A stretch of DNA of 64,000 nucleotides from Palaemon carinicauda (GCF_036898095.1 NC_090751.1:89451883-89515882); one strand, 5' to 3'. Positions 11,399 to 23,911 are shown, numbered from the stretch's first letter. Notes: generated by a model not told the origin, from the letters alone. Program-made: numbers and translations.

Positions 11399-11717
11399 CG
11401 GTAAAAGCCCCAGGCGCGATCAAGGCTAGCAACCGGTAGGCATAAGTGCGGTTTCCTACCTCCTACCCAGTTGCTTCCTTGCCTCTTCGGGGAGTACTGA
11501 CTGATACCATAGGATAACACATTCTTCACGACTACGCTACTGGAAAGAACTTCAGAAGAAGTTTTTTCAAAGGGTGAGTACTTAGACACTAACGTGAACT
11601 TTTGTGTAGTTACCCTCGCATCCGCTTTCTAGTAGATTCTGTTATCCCTGGGCCTCTTGGCCTCCACGTCCCGGGTCAGGGGGTCAGAATAGCACTCCCG
11701 CCTCCTTAAGTGTAAGT
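11399..11717 (+). other. A2 3' untranslated segment
   Basis: Non-coding stretch between recombinase and ICR, similar to the corresponding part of A4 (shared words such as TTTTTTCAAAGGGTGAGTAC). Nothing else seen. Confidence 0.6.
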
Positions 11718-11820
11718 CTCCTAAGAAAGCAGTTCGAGGTAAGTATTCGTGTTGGAACAAATCAAAAATTTTAAGTAATTTTTATTTTTCCTAACATACT
11801 TACCGAGAACTACTTTCGGG
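11718..11820 (+). repeat. Internal complementary region (ICR), copy A2
   Basis: CTCCTAAGAAAGCAG ... GGAACAAATCAAAAATT ... GAACTACTTTCGGG: reverse complements of the left end and right end joined at AAATCAAAA, as expected for a DIRS circle template. Confidence 0.92.
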
Positions 11821-11883
11821 TAATGGCCCTCCCTTCCTTCCCCGAGTGCCTCTCTTCCCTTGCTAGCATTGTGCTAATCCAAT

Positions 11884-12102
11884 AGAACTTTCTGATGAGC
11901 TGACCCAGCCGGGCATCGACCTACGATAAGCCTACCCTCGGGGCACATTCCTTAATGCCGGGGGTAGGCCTCCTTGGAAAGCGGGGTGGGGGGTAATCTA
12001 CGCAAAACTCTGGTCGGTAGAGAGGAGATTACCAGTAACTCCTAAGAAAGTAGTTCTCGGTAAGTATGTTAGGAAAATTAAAAATTACTTGAAATTTTTT
12101 AT
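11884..12102 (+). repeat. Right inverted terminal repeat, copy A2
   Basis: Reverse complement partner of 5736-5935, ending TTAGGAAAATTAAAAATTAC ... TTTTTTAT at the AT crossover. Confidence 0.9.
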
Positions 12103-12113
12103 ATTAATGTTAA

Positions 12114-12460
<347 letters not shown>

Positions 12461-12469
<9 letters not shown>

Positions 12470-14820
12470 CCATGCATGACTGAATAGTACTGTTTAAATT
12501 GTACTGGGAAAAGGAATATGTCCTGTCTGAACCAAGGTTAGGCTTGTTTTCTTAGGAATGCTGGGTAGGATAGTTGCACTTCTAATTAACTATCCTGCCA
12601 TGGGAAGCAATTTTATCTGGTCTTTAGTAGTGAGTAGCTCCAATAAATCATTCAGATAAGACTTTTGAAGTCCCCATAAATGATAGATCTCTTAAACAAG
12701 AAAATATTTCAGGCTTATCTAAAGGTTGCTCACTGAACATGGAGAGGTTCCGGCCATTGATTTCGCAATCAAGTAATTTTGTAGGTAAGCATTCAGTTTT
12801 CTTTAAATCCCTGCTTGAAGGCATGCTCTTATTTGCTTTGTACTACAGTAGCTTGTTTGCCTTGTGTAAGAATTAGAAATACCTGCATGGTAGATCAGCA
12901 CTCTTAATGCTTGTACTGCATGATTAAGTACTATTGTGCAAATGAATGTTCATTGAAATTATTTTCTTTTTACTGCAATAGTCAGAAACAAAATCTATTT
13001 ATTTCATGAGGTAATGTAGTCCGTTTGCTTTTGTAAGGCTTGAAATTTATATCTGATTTCTTTTTTAATAACTAAGAAATTTCATGGTTAAAGCAGTCAT
13101 ATTCTACTGAGGGCATTTTCTACCATCCAGGAGTTGATCCCTGGAATCAGCAAAGAACTTTGTTTATGAAATATTGATAGCCTCTAGCCTCTACATTCTT
13201 TTACTGTATTTCTAAAAGCACCCTGTGTAGGTTACACTAAATGTGAGCAGCAAAGTTTAGAGCCACAGAAGAACTTTCATAATATTTACAACCTGAGGAG
13301 AGCTAAGAATATTGTTCAAATGCCCATAATACTTTATCACTGGGGTAGACACTTCCCTTTACACTGATTGCAAACAACTAAGGCCAGTCCTACCGTAGAT
13401 AGCTGGTGTTTTATTGTGGCGTAAGATGCTAATTTTATCAAGTAAAACCTAAGTATGTACAGTACTGTACATGCATTTAAGGCGTATTGGTGTGTCAGAT
13501 TGTGGTAATTATTTCTCTTTTAAGAAGCCATTTGAGTGATCATTATCAATTTTTCCCTTGAAATAATACAATATATTGGGATAGTATTATTTTGTAATTG
13601 ACATTTTGCTTGTTCTAGATTTTCCTTTTTTCAGAGTAGTTTTTCCAAATACTGTACAGTAATGTTTGCTTGAATTTATGAAATTTATATTTGCATGATT
13701 CATTTTTTGAAACCTTACTTTAACATTGAATCGCCATTATTATAGTTTTATATTATGATAGCTACTAGGCTATTTCACTTTATGAAATGATAGTTAATTT
13801 GTGTGATGCAAAATTTGTACATATAATTTTTGTTATTGAATACTAATCATAGATCTTCTAAGAAGTTCCGTAGAAGTCTTCAGTTGGTGCTTCATGAACT
13901 TGAATTATAGTTTTGAGGTGTTGAACAATTGCATGTAGTATCAGTATCCACTTTTGTCACCTCAAAATCTGACCCAGTTACAGTGCAGGGGGGAGTTGGG
14001 AGTAGATAAAATCCGGTATGAATTATTATTAAACTATTTAGAAAGGATAATTGGAAAACCTGAATCATGGTTGGCTTCATTGCCATGAATGTATATATTT
14101 TAGTTTTTCATTATACAGTGTTAAATGATGTAAATATCTTCAGGTTTTCTAGGTACTACTAAGGGAACTTTTACTTGTAAGTATTTTCATAAAACTGAAG
14201 TAGTATCTGTTCACTGAATTAAACCTATATTCCAAATAGTGTCATCCCATTCTAATTATTATAAAATAGTACTAAGCATAATGTATCTGTTAGTACATTA
14301 CCGTAACATATATAGAGGCAGCATTACAATTGGACTTCTCTTTACTGTACTTTGAAATAGTGATACCTTGTTCATTGCAGAATTGTTTTACAAATGCCTC
14401 GGAAGTTTATCCCTTATACAGGTAGTGTTGTAGATTTACTGACCCTTTCGCATTTTGTCATGAAGAGAACAATGCTATTAGCTAATAAATTAATTCACCT
14501 GCAAATCTTTCAGTCAGTAAGGGTATTTTACCATTAAATTATCAGATTATTTTGTTAATGCCGAATATCAGGGTATTATACTAGATTTAAAATTTTCCTC
14601 TATTTGACAAATGAACTTTAACTAATAATATAGTATAGATTCTATTGCAACCCATCAGTGTAAAGCATTGTAAGATTTTACTCGAAATAGTTTTGTGTTA
14701 CAAAGTTAATTCTCTAGGTAGAGTTATAAACTTTTCTCTTTATTGCCGTAGAAATACTGTATTGAAAATTCTCCTCTTCAAAGTACAGTATTGTTCTAAT
14801 CTTCGATGTTTATGGGTCAT
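12461..14820 (+). other. AT-rich intronic DNA, no gene seen
   Basis: About 2.4 kb rich in A/T with many short CTGTAC-type palindromic words and no open frame of note. No exon of the TBC1D5 gene could be recognised, although the missing first coding exons must lie 5' of 23556 and could be short. Confidence 0.5.
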
Positions 14821-14878
14821 GACCTAAGTGGTGTTCCAAAAAGTGTGTGTGTGTGTGTATGTAAGTTTGTGAAGAGTT

Positions 14879-15440
14879 TCTTGGCCACAATTTTAATAGT
14901 AGAGTAACTAAACTTGCAGGGATTAACTATTGTGTAAAAAGCTGGAAATTGTTAAATGTTGGAATGTCAAGGTCAGAGGGCAAGGTCATGGTCTAGCAAA
15001 ATGTCCAATTCATGTAATCAGCCATAAGTTTGGACATCGTCGTGACAGAGACTTCAAACTTAGTTCATATTGATTGTATGAAAATCCATGCCAATCAGTA
15101 CATATTAAGGTTGAAGGTCAAGATTGAATCCAAGTTCAAGCAAATGGTCAACTTCTGGTCAGCCACTATACGGCCACAATTTTAATCGTCAAGTAATGAA
15201 ACTTGCAGGGATTTTTAAACTTATGTAAAGAGCTGGAAATGATAAGATTTTAGAAGGTCAAAGGTCAGGGTCACAGTCAAGGAAAACATCCATATCACAT
15301 GATTAGCCATAAGATTAGACATCCTTGTCACAGAAATTTAAAACTTCGTTCATATTTAAGTGTATGGAAATCCACGCCAATGAGAAATAAGCTGCCGTGG
15401 TAGAGGCATGCACGCTACTCAGTGCCCCTCTAGTTATTCC
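14879..15440 (+). repeat. Two diverged direct copies of a ~300-bp interspersed repeat
   Basis: The unit beginning GGCCACAATTTTAAT occurs at about 14882 and again at about 15173, with shared words CTTGCAGGGAT, AGCTGGAAAT, AATCAGCCATAAG/GATTAGCCATAAG and GAAAATCCATGCCAAT/GAAATCCACGCCAAT. The second copy ends in GCCGTGGTAGAGGCATGCAC and GTGCCCCTCTAGTT, a tail I recognise as typical of a widespread marine-invertebrate non-autonomous repeat. Confidence 0.65.
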
Positions 15441-16201
15441 TGTTGTGTTCATGAAGCCATCAAATAGCTCTTGGGCTTCTAAGTATTTAAAACTCCTGTT
15501 CTAATTTTCCCATGGTCCAGTGCTTATATTGGTACAACCTTCCGAGGTATATGGAAACCTCTGGAGGTGAAAGTCAGTGCATAGTGTACTGTACAAGAAA
15601 TGAATTTAAAAAAAAAACCACTTAGGTCTTTCATAAATGAAGGACCTGATCAAGTTTTATTTTACAGTCCAAGATTAAGAATTTTTTTTTTATTGAAATA
15701 CCAAGGCGACCAATGGAAATCATAGTAGTACATTACTTTGGCTTTGGATAAATTCATGTTTGGAATTTTGAGTGTCCTTAAAATTGTCCAACATCAAATC
15801 AAGTAAATAATTTAGTTGAATGAAAGCTGAGGTTTCCTTTGCCATCTTGTTAATGCTGACAATGGACTACAAAAGGGATTTTATCTTGGGTATTGTTACC
15901 TCTTAAAAGGATGTGTGATTCCTTAACATATTTAAAGGCTGGCTACCTCAAGCAGACTATTACAGTGCACATATCTGATAGCTGTGTTGTTAAAGTTCAG
16001 ATTCATTTTTGCAAACCTGAATTTAGTACGTAAGAAAGACCTCCAACGAAGGTTCTTCCTTAGTACAGTACTTAAGGATTTCAGTTTGTGTTGCTTATGA
16101 CTATCGTATTAACCTTCCTTTGGGTTATTGTGACCATTATGATGCACTGTAGCCAAGTGTGTGTTTAGTTCATTCTAAAAACATCAACAAATTAATTCAT
16201 T
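15441..16201 (+). other. AT-rich intronic DNA left of A3, no gene seen
   Basis: No coding or structural signal beyond short A and T runs. Confidence 0.5.
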
Positions 16202-16403
16202 ATTTGTTCCAACACAGAATACTTACCTCGAACTACTTTCTTAGGAGTATCTGGGATCTCCTCCCAACCGACCAGAGTTTTGTGTAGTTTACCCTAGTCC
16301 TGTTTTCTATGAGGGGTAACCTCAGGTGGAGTGGAACATGCCCTGAGGCTATCCCCAGGTCAGAGAGCATGCTTGCTCAGGTCTCGATCTCCAGTAAGTT
16401 CTC
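16202..16403 (+). repeat. Left inverted terminal repeat, copy A3
   Basis: Pairs in reverse complement with 22541-22761 (for example AGAGAGCATGCTTGCTCAGG at left). Confidence 0.9.
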
Positions 16404-16523
16404 TGGTCGCGTCGTGATAACATCTCGACGCGCTCTCCTTACCCAGTGTGACCTTTTGTGTCCCCGACCCCCTTTTGTGTCCCCGACCCCCTTTTGTGTC
16501 TTTTGCGGTCCCCACGTGGACCC

Positions 16524-16632
16524 ATTATTATTATTATTATTATTACTATCCAAGCTACAGCCCTAATTGGGAAAGCAAGAAAAATAGCCCAGTGAGGAAA
16601 TGAAAAAAGAGAACAATTAACAATAAATCATC
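16524..16632 (-). repeat. LINE 3'-end fragment with (ATT)n tail, inside A3
   Basis: Begins with an (ATT)n run then CTATCCAAGCTACAGCCCTA and AATAGCCCAGTGAGG, the reverse complement of the tail seen at 24250-24386. About 109 bp of a 5'-truncated copy. Compared with A5 it replaces the segment that contains the gag start codon and first Cys motif. Confidence 0.85.
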
Positions 16633-16635
16633 CTT

Positions 16636-19260
16636 CCTACCCTTATCCTCTGTGTTCGTCATGTAGGGGCAGCTTATGTTCTCCTACAGCCACGTGTCCG
16701 GAGTGCGAGTCCTGGAACGTGGTGCAGGGGGTGCGCTTCGGCACCAAGAAGAAGAATGCGTCCAAGAGGTCTCGTAGGAAGACTAGCCTCTCCTCGCCGC
16801 TTACTTCTCCCGATGCCTCGTCGAATGGAGCTTCTTTTATACAGCCATCTTCCCCTACCCAGAGTAGGGGACGAGGTAAGTCAGTTGTGGGGAAGTGCCC
16901 ATTGCTCTTCCCCAGGAGTCTGAGTGGGTGCGGTATAGCACCAAGAAGAAGTAGGCGACGAAGAGGTCGCCTAAGAAGCCTAGCGCCCCTTCCTCCCTTG
17001 CTTCGCCGGGCGTCTCGTCTGACAGAGCTTCCCTACCACCCTCCCCTACCCAGAGTAGGGGACGAGGTAAGTCCGTTGGGGGGAAGAGGCCCGCGGCCCT
17101 TCCCCAAGAGTCTGATCTTCAGGATAGTGGGGTTGTGGCGTCGTTCCAGACGAGTGAGGGGCTTGCGGGAGTGTGTATGGGAGACGGAGTCCTGGTGCAA
17201 GCAGGCCACGTCTCCTCTGATGTCCCCATGTGGGGAAAAATGTCCCTAGTTCTTCTCCAGCCTCTTTGGCGTGTTTTTTCAGTCACTTCTGCAGCCGAGG
17301 ACATCGTTGAGAAATAGCCTCCCAAGACGAGGCGCTGAGGAAGCTCAGGAGACGAAGGGAGAAGTCCCGCAAGAAGTTGTCGCGTTCTCGCTCCCCCTCG
17401 AGGTCGCGCCACGAGAGTCGGCGCTCAAGATACCTCAAGAGCAGTGAGTGGGTGGTGGTTCACCTCGGCAGGCCGCTGGAGCTAGCTGCGGCACCGGGTC
17501 CTTCAGGTTGGCGTCCGAGGACGAGATCCCTGGATAGATACTCCTCTGGCAGCAGTGGCACTCGATGGAGGGACTCAGCGTGGCAGGTTCCAGTCGACAG
17601 GCGTAAGTCCGCGAAGGGTCCGGCTCCATCCGCCCAGCGGAGAGAGTCTCCCCTTCGGTCTGGCAGTCGAGTCCTGACCTCCAAAGGCCACCTAGCTCGG
17701 CACGAGCGCAGTGGACCCAGGACGGAGGCCCTCGTTCCGACGGTGATGCCTGCCCTTCGACGTGAACCCCGGCAACCCTACAGCAGGCTCTGGCAGACCG
17801 GCATAAGTCCGCGAGGGTTCCGACTCCTTCCGCCCAGCGGAGAGTCGCCCCTTCGGTCTGGCAGCCGTGTCCCAGCCTCCAAGACTTCGACAGCCAGGTC
17901 TCGGTCGACAGGCATAAGCCCGCGAAGGTTCCGACTTCTCCCGCCCAGCGGAGAGAGTCGCCCCTTCGGACTGGCAGCCTTGTCCCGGCCTCCGGTCCTT
18001 CGATGGCCAGCCCTGAATGAAGGAACCAACCAGCCAGCACGGGGAAGCCCGTGGCTCCATGGATATCCGCAGGAGCTCCATCCTTCCAGCGGAGGTAGCC
18101 GCTGGATCGACCCGGCAGCATGGCTTCCATACCCGGTACCACGACTGCTCCATTCAGGCTTCGTGGTCAACCGCTGGTATGCCAGGGTACTCACACCCCA
18201 CGGATTCCCCGGGAGGGGGTAGACCCATGACGGCTACCTCCGTCCCAGTGGCTTCATCCGTGATGGAGATAGCCGCTCCATCGTCCTGGCCAGCCTCATC
18301 CAAGCATTGGAGGTGGCCACTGACACACCCATGATGGCTCCCTCCGCCCCGGCGGCTCCATCCGTGATGGAGCCAGCCGTGCCATCGTCCTGGTCAGCCC
18401 CATCCAAGCATTGGAGGTGGCCGCTGACACACCCGTGACGGCTACCTCCGTCCCGGCAGCTCCATCCGTGATGGAGCCAGCCGTACCATCGTCCTGGCCA
18501 GCCCCATCCAAGCATTGGAGGTGGCCGCTGACACACCCATGATGGCTACCTCCGTCCCGGCGGCTCCATCCGTGATGGAGCCAGCCGTGCCATCGTCCTG
18601 GTCAGCCCATCCAAGCATTGGAGGTGGCCGCTGACACTCCCATGACGGCTACCTCTGTCCCGGCGGCTCCATCCGTGATAGAGCCAGCCGTGCCATCGTC
18701 CCGGTAAGCCCCGTCCAAGCATCGGAGGCGGCCGCTGACATGGCAGGGTACTTGAACCCCACGGATCTCCCCGGGAGGGGGTAGACCCATGACGGGTACC
18801 TCCGTCCCAGTGGCTTCATCCGTTATGGAGATAGCCGCTCCATCGTCACGGCCAGCCCCATCCAAGCATTGGAGGTGGCCGCTGACACACCCATGACGGA
18901 TACCTCCGTTCCGGCGGCTCCATCCGTGATGGGGCCAGCCGTGCCATTGTCCCGGCCAGCCCCATCCAAGCATCAGAAGAGGCTGCTGACATGGCAGAGT
19001 ACTTAAACCCCATGGATTTCCCCGGGAGGGGGTAGGCCCATGACGGCTCCATCCGTGACGAAGGCAGAGTGGTTTTTCCCCGAGTGGGTCGAACGGGGCT
19101 ATTGCCTCTCCAGTGCCTGCCTCAGTGGCCGCTGGAGAGAGAGCCCCGCACCTTTGCCCAGTGCCTCTTCGGCTCCGTCCGCCCGTCGGATGTAGAAGTT
19201 GGCACACGTAATCTTTCCCTTGCCTTGCGCCCCGTAGGGGAGCTTCGACTCCTCAGTTAA
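16636..19260 (+). pseudogene. gag-like ORF, copy A3 (start lost, expanded, 3' block lost)
   Basis: From about 16690 the sequence matches the A5 gag after its Cys-rich start. A block of about 190 bp bounded by AGAGTAGGGGACGAGG is duplicated (about 16860-17060). A short module with GACAGGCGTAAGTCCGCGAA occurs three times (near 17597, 17797 and 17909). A 104-bp array follows (18227-19039). The S-W-L-D-W-W block that ends gag in A1, A2, A4 and A5 is absent: the array is followed almost directly by the RT region. No long frame fits the family gag, so it is dead. Confidence 0.8.
18227..19039 (+). repeat. 104-bp tandem repeat array within A3 gag
   Basis: Units start with ATGACGGCTACCTCCGTCCC or close variants at 18227, 18331, 18435, 18539, 18642, 18789 and 18893: spacings 104, 104, 104, 103, 147, 104 and then 147 to 19040. 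The two 147-bp units carry an added part with CCCCGGGAGGGGGTAG, which also occurs just before the array and, in one copy, in A1 near 420-450. The period is not a multiple of three. Confidence 0.93.
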
Positions 19261-19359
19261 CCTTCAGACCCTCCTACTCAGACTCTAGGAGAGGGCGTTC
19301 AGGCCGCGGCTCTCGAAGGAGTTAGGAGGGGAGGCCCCCCTACTCCTGCTGGCGCCTCA

Positions 19360-21067
19360 GGTGGGGGGATGCCTCAAACGATATTGGCAAGCATGGCGGG
19401 ACCACGGAGCGGATCCGGGGACCGTAGCAGTACTAAAGGAGGGGTACGAGCTTCCCTTCCTAGCGGACCTCCACCTGGGATCCCAGATCAACAATCGAAG
19501 TGGTTGGCATCCAGAGACCCCTGGAGAGTAGCAGTATTGCAGGAAGAAGACTCGGCAATGCTGGCGAAGGGGCAGTAGAACCAGTCGAGAACCGAGTCCA
19601 GGGTTCTACAACAGGCTCTTCCTGGTGGAGAAGGCGACAGGGTTCTGGAGACCTTTCAGCCCTCAACAATTCGTGTACAACACCGGCTTCAAGATGGACA
19701 CTCCGAAGTCGGTCCTAGCGACCTTGAAGGAGGAGGACTGCTGAGGTCCATAGGCCTCAAAGCCGTCTACTTCCAGGTCCCTGTTCATCCCTCCAACAGG
19801 AGGTTCCTAAGGGAAAAATGGAGTACCAAAACATGGCAGTTCAAAACCCTATGCTTCAGACTGTCGACAGTCCTCAGGGCTTCACGAAGGTGTTCTCAAC
19901 AGTTTCAGGCTGGGCGTACGAACAGGACGTCCGCCAGATTCTGTACTTGGGTGACTGGTTGTTGCTTTCAGTCCCAGAGGAAGTACTGAGGGAGCAAGAC
20001 GAGAAGCTCCTGCAGTACTACAACTTCTTGAGTATCATCATCACCCTGGAGAAGTCCCGGCTGATTTCCTCCACCAGGATGACCTACCTAGGGTTGGTTC
20101 TAGACTCCCGGATGGCGAGGGCCTTCCCCTCTGCGGAGAAACTGGACACCCTGAAACAGATACTCTGGCCCTTCCTGTCGGGCCAACCCAGGAGAGCCAA
20201 GGTCTGGCAAAGACTGATAGGTCTCCCCGCACTAGATAGTCCTGGTGTCCCCAGAGACGAAGGAAGTCCTGGGGTGGTAGCAATCAGAACGAACACCCTC
20301 AAGGGAATGCCCTTTTCTGCCGACCCTCCGGAGATGCTCCTGTTCACTGACGTATCCAAGGAGAGCTGGGGTGCTCATCTTCTCGACAAAATGGCAAAAG
20401 GTAAATGGGAAGTCAAGGAGACGAACCTGCACATATACGTGCTGGAGATGAGGATCGTACAAAGAGCGGGCCTAGAGATCGTCCATCTACCCCGGGGAAG
20501 CTCCGTGGATCCGGGGTGCGACAACGCCACAGTGGTGGCCTACGTGAAAGAGCAAGGAGGACTGAAGTCGAAGGAACGGTGCAATCTCACGATGGAGTTC
20601 CTAGAATGTGCTGAAGTGGAACAAATTAATTTTTCAGCCAGGTTCTCTCCGGGGAAGAGGAACGTCCTGGCTGACGGCCTCAACTGGAAGGGTCGAGTGG
20701 TAGGGCCCGAGTGGTCCCTACACCCAGAAGTGGTCAAAACCCTCTCCCTGAAGTGGGGCTCGCCGGTGTTCGACCTCTTCGCCACGAGACTAAACGCACA
20801 GCTCCCCGTGTTTTGTTTTCCTGTGCCAGATCCAGCAGCAGCGTTCGAGGACGCCTTCCAATGAGACGGACGGCCAACCTGTGGGTGACTTTGGTAGCGC
20901 CCTGGTGGCCAGAGAGGGAGTGGTTCGCGGATCTAGAGGAACTGGCATGCCTTACACCTGAAACACTTCCAGACAGACCAGACCTTCTCTGGCAGCCTCA
21001 CTTCCAGAGGTTCCACGAAAACCCTTGGTCCCTCCTTCACGCATGGAGGTTATCGAGCGTCTCCTGA
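19360..21067 (+). pseudogene. RT-RNase H-methyltransferase polyprotein, copy A3 (inactive)
   Basis: Traceable from the G-G-C-L-K segment to the end, but with several frameshifts. The longest piece (19818-20864) contains Y-L-G-D for the catalytic Y-L-D-D, an internal deletion after R-A-K-V-W-Q-R-L-I-G (about 40 codons of the RT-RNase H linker), RNase H motifs F-T-D-V-S and C-D-N-A-T-V-V-A-Y, and a stop right after E-D-A-F-Q. The methyltransferase-like domain then lacks the stretch with Y-A-F-P-P-F and resumes at T-L-V-A-P-W-W-P-E-R-E in another frame. Confidence 0.85.
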
Positions 21068-22037
21068 AAAAGGAAGGATTTCCGTCGAGGACAGCATCAA
21101 GAGTGACAGAGTACCTGAGGCGTTCGTCAGTCGAGGTGTACCAGGCGTAGTGGGCTACCTTTTCTAAGGGGTGCTCCTCGAAGAACATCAGGCCGTTAGG
21201 GGCCTCCATTCACGAGATAGCAGACTTCCTGGTCTATCTCAGGGACGAAGTGGGCATGTCCATCCCAAGTCTTCCTCCTGAAGGACATAGACCTGGGTGC
21301 CTCCAGGTAGATCTCGACGCTCTTCAAGAGCTTCGAGCAGTCGTTTTTCTCCCAAGCCGTTAGAGTGCTCCAGGGGGAGGTGGCTAGGGTACTTGAAGTT
21401 GATTTTGGAACCTCCCTTCGAGCCTCTAAAAGACATTCTAGACAAGGAGCTCACCCTCAAGGCAGTCGTTCGTTTAGCTCTGGCATCAGCAAAGAGTAGG
21501 TGAGATTCCTGGCCTGTCGTACGAGATCTCGCACTCGAAGGGCTGGCGAGATACTACTTTCAGATTCTTACCCTCCTTCGTAGCCAAGACTCAGAATCCA
21601 GTTGTTTGGGACCCCAAAATGGAATTGTTCCCAGTGCCAGCTATCCCTCGCTCGGACAACCCGAGGGACTTGCAGTATGGCAGTATTTAGAAAGGACAGC
21701 TAGACTTCATCCCGAGATCAAGAGTCTGTTCATTTTCCTCGGGACTGTGAAGGAGCCAGTCTCCAAGAACACTTTCTTCTTCTGGATAAGGCAAGTGATC
21801 GTCAGGCCCTACAGTAGTGCAGGGGTCCCCTTTCCAGGAAAGCCCAGACCCCACAGCATTAGGAGTCTAAATGCTTCTTTGGCATTTGAGAAGAACATGG
21901 CAGTGGGCCAAAGCCTGAGGGCAGGTACTTGGTTTAACCAGTCGACCTTTACGGCTCACTGCTTGAAGGACTACTCGAGAAAGTCCCTGGGCGGGTTCTC
22001 GCGCGGTCCCGTCATTTCCGCGCTCCAAATGGTTTAA
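21043..22037 (+). pseudogene. DIRS tyrosine recombinase, copy A3 (broken)
   Basis: ATG at 21043 lies inside the RT end, as in A1. Stops and frameshifts interrupt the N-terminal half; the C-terminal part is open from 21606 to 22037 and has P-H-S-I-R-S-L in place of the H-D-I-R-G-L box, then F-T-A-H-C-L-K, so the nucleophilic Tyr has become Cys. It is catalytically dead by both tests. Confidence 0.87.
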
Positions 22038-22375
22038 GGGTGTAGCCCCAGTGGTAACTGCGGGTAGCGAGTCCAAGAGACACAGGTTCCTTCCTGAGCC
22101 CCCTTGTTCTTCCTTCCCCTATTCCCTTACCGGAAATGGCTCGGGTAGCCCCCTGAAACTTCCATGGGATACACTATCATTGGAAGGACATGTCTCCTAG
22201 GATTCTTGCAGAAGTGAGTTACATAGACACTAAGATGGTTTTTTTGCGTAGTTTTCCCTTTTTTCTCGTGTTTTCTTTGAGGTCAGCAGAACCTGGTCTC
22301 CTACCTAGGTTCCTCTTCTATTCTCGTCACGGTCTCTAGGTCCTGAAGGACACTCCCACCTCCTAAGGTATAAGT
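22038..22375 (+). other. A3 3' untranslated segment
   Basis: Non-coding, closely similar to 49177-49506 of A5. No gene seen. Confidence 0.6.
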
Positions 22376-22480
22376 CTCCTAAGAAAGTAGTTTGAGGTAA
22401 GTATTCTGTGTTGGAACAAATCACAAATTTTAAGTAATTTGTATTTTTCCTAACAATACTTACCTCGAACTACTTTCGGG
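22376..22480 (+). repeat. Internal complementary region (ICR), copy A3
   Basis: CTCCTAAGAAAGTAG ... GGAACAAATCACAAATT ... CTACTTTCGGG: joins reverse complements of left and right ends. Confidence 0.92.
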
Positions 22481-22540
22481 TAATGGCCCGCCCATCCTAC
22501 CCCGAGTGCCTTGCTGGACTTCATAGATACCTAAGCTATC

Positions 22541-22761
22541 AAGAACTTACTGGAGATCGAGACCTGAGCAAGCATGCTCTCTGACCTGGGGATAGCCTCA
22601 GGGCATGTTCCACTCCACCTGAGGTTACCCCTCATTGAAAACGGGACTAGGGTAAACTACACAAAACTCTGGTCGGTTGGGAGGAGATCCCAGATACTCC
22701 TAAGAAAGTAGTTCGAGGTAAGTATTGTTAGGAAAAATACAAATTACTTAAAATTTGTGAT
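22541..22761 (+). repeat. Right inverted terminal repeat, copy A3
   Basis: Reverse complement of 16202-16403; ends TTTGTGAT. Confidence 0.9.
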
Positions 22762-23555
22762 ATCTTGACAGTCAGAAACTGTTATTAGAGAGAATGAAAA
22801 TACTGTACTGTATGAAACAATCTATCAAATTAACCCCAAACAATTTAAGACCTATTTAATTTTTAGTTAATTTTTGTGTTGGTTCAGAGGCCTTTTTTTT
22901 CCCCCTCTGTACTAAATTTACTTTTTTAATTCTGACTCGTACAAAGAATATTGTGTATACTATATGTTGTACAAGGTATCCATAAAGCTAAGCGAAAATG
23001 GCAGACCATCTATGTACATTTCTTGCTTATGAAAAGAAATTACGTTATGTTTGTTTTTCGCGTGACCCCTTTCTTTATAGATTTATGAGAAAAAAACCTT
23101 TCCCAAAAAGTATGGTCTGGGAATGAGGTATTTTTGAACTTGCCAAATTATTTTTAGACCTTTACTTTTATTAAAGGACAAAATTTACACTTAAGATTGC
23201 CTAGGTTTATTAAAGTTCCATCTTTCTCATTATCATGCTTTACTTATGTATTTTATGCCTTAACGCTCCCCAGGTCTAGATCATTCATTGCGAGTTGAAA
23301 TTGGGCAATATTGATGTATCTTCAGTACTGTAGTTTGGTTTGAATAATATTTTGATCCCATTTTATTTATTTTAGCAAATAGATTACCTGTATTTGACTT
23401 GAACACTACATTTATACATTTTTCTATATGTACCACTTGGTTTTTTATATTTTTTTATTCAGTATGAAAGCATTGAATAGAATTTGGATCATAATTCTAA
23501 TATTGATTGGAAGTTTAAGATTTTACACTGTTGTAATTAAAATTTCTTGCAACAG
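22762..23555 (+). other. AT-rich intron upstream of TBC1D5 exon A
   Basis: No coding signal or transposon end recognised; contains the pyrimidine tract of the exon A acceptor at its right edge. Confidence 0.6.
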
Positions 23556-23633
23556 ATCCCCTGACTGCTGGACTTGCCACAGATGATGATGCCGTTTCCT
23601 TAGGAGAGGATCCTATGAATAGTATTAGTTCAG
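23556..23633 (+). CDS. TBC1D5: TBC1D5 orthologue, coding exon A (N-terminal region)
   Basis: A 78-bp exon flanked by a pyrimidine-rich acceptor ending in CAG and a GTAAGG donor. Read in the only open phase it encodes a short acidic segment beginning D-P-L (first codon split with an upstream exon) and ending in S-S-G (last codon split with exon B at 35663). Human TBC1D5 has a similar I-D-P-L segment near its N-terminus, ahead of the TBC domain. The exon is assigned to TBC1D5 because its end phase (1 nt carried) joins exactly to exon B. It contains no start codon in the expected place, so at least one coding exon lies further 5'; I did not find it in this window. Confidence is lower than for the other exons because this region is poorly conserved. 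Confidence 0.7.
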
Positions 23634-23911
23634 GTAAGGGAAGAACTTTAGTATGACTGCAAATGTAGTAAGTAGAAATTGAATGGTTTTTAGATTGCAA
23701 ATGAAAGTTGAATTCTCATTGAGCTTTAGATGACCAACTGGACCCTTTTTCTGTGTTAATTAGTTTTTTGTAATGCTCTATGCATACCATCTTGTCTTTT
23801 GGGTTCTGACATAAGAATTGGTTCATGTGTGTAGGTCCCTTGTCAAAGAAATTACAGTCAATTTATTCTCTCTTTGTTCTGACGCTAAATACAAACCTTT
23901 CCCTCTATAGA

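Larger units (their letters stand above)
5736..12102 (+). mobile_element. DIRS1-like retrotransposon copy A2 (nearly complete)
   Basis: Complete from left end (ATTTGTTCCAACACG) to right end (GAAATTTTTTAT) with both inverted repeats, an ICR, gag, RT-RH-MT and recombinase. Subfamily with TTTTTGAT-type right ends, shared with A4. Coding damage is light in the 3' two thirds (one stop in RT, one stop and one 1-nt indel in the recombinase), while the 5' third is rearranged: an ICR-like insert, loss of the RS-rich gag block, and a 360-bp tandem duplication. About 6.4 kb long. Confidence 0.93.
16202..22761 (+). mobile_element. DIRS1-like retrotransposon copy A3 (decayed)
   Basis: Both inverted repeats, ICR and all three ORF regions can be traced, but the coding parts are heavily damaged: a LINE fragment replaces the gag start, gag has tandem expansions and has lost its conserved C-terminal block, RT has Y-L-G-D, and the methyltransferase domain has lost its P-P-F part. 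Ends are of the TTTGTGAT subfamily (as A1, A5). Confidence 0.92.

Noticed and set aside
18602..19207. 201-codon minus-strand frame in A3
   Set aside because: Produced by the 104-bp tandem array; sense content is gag-derived.
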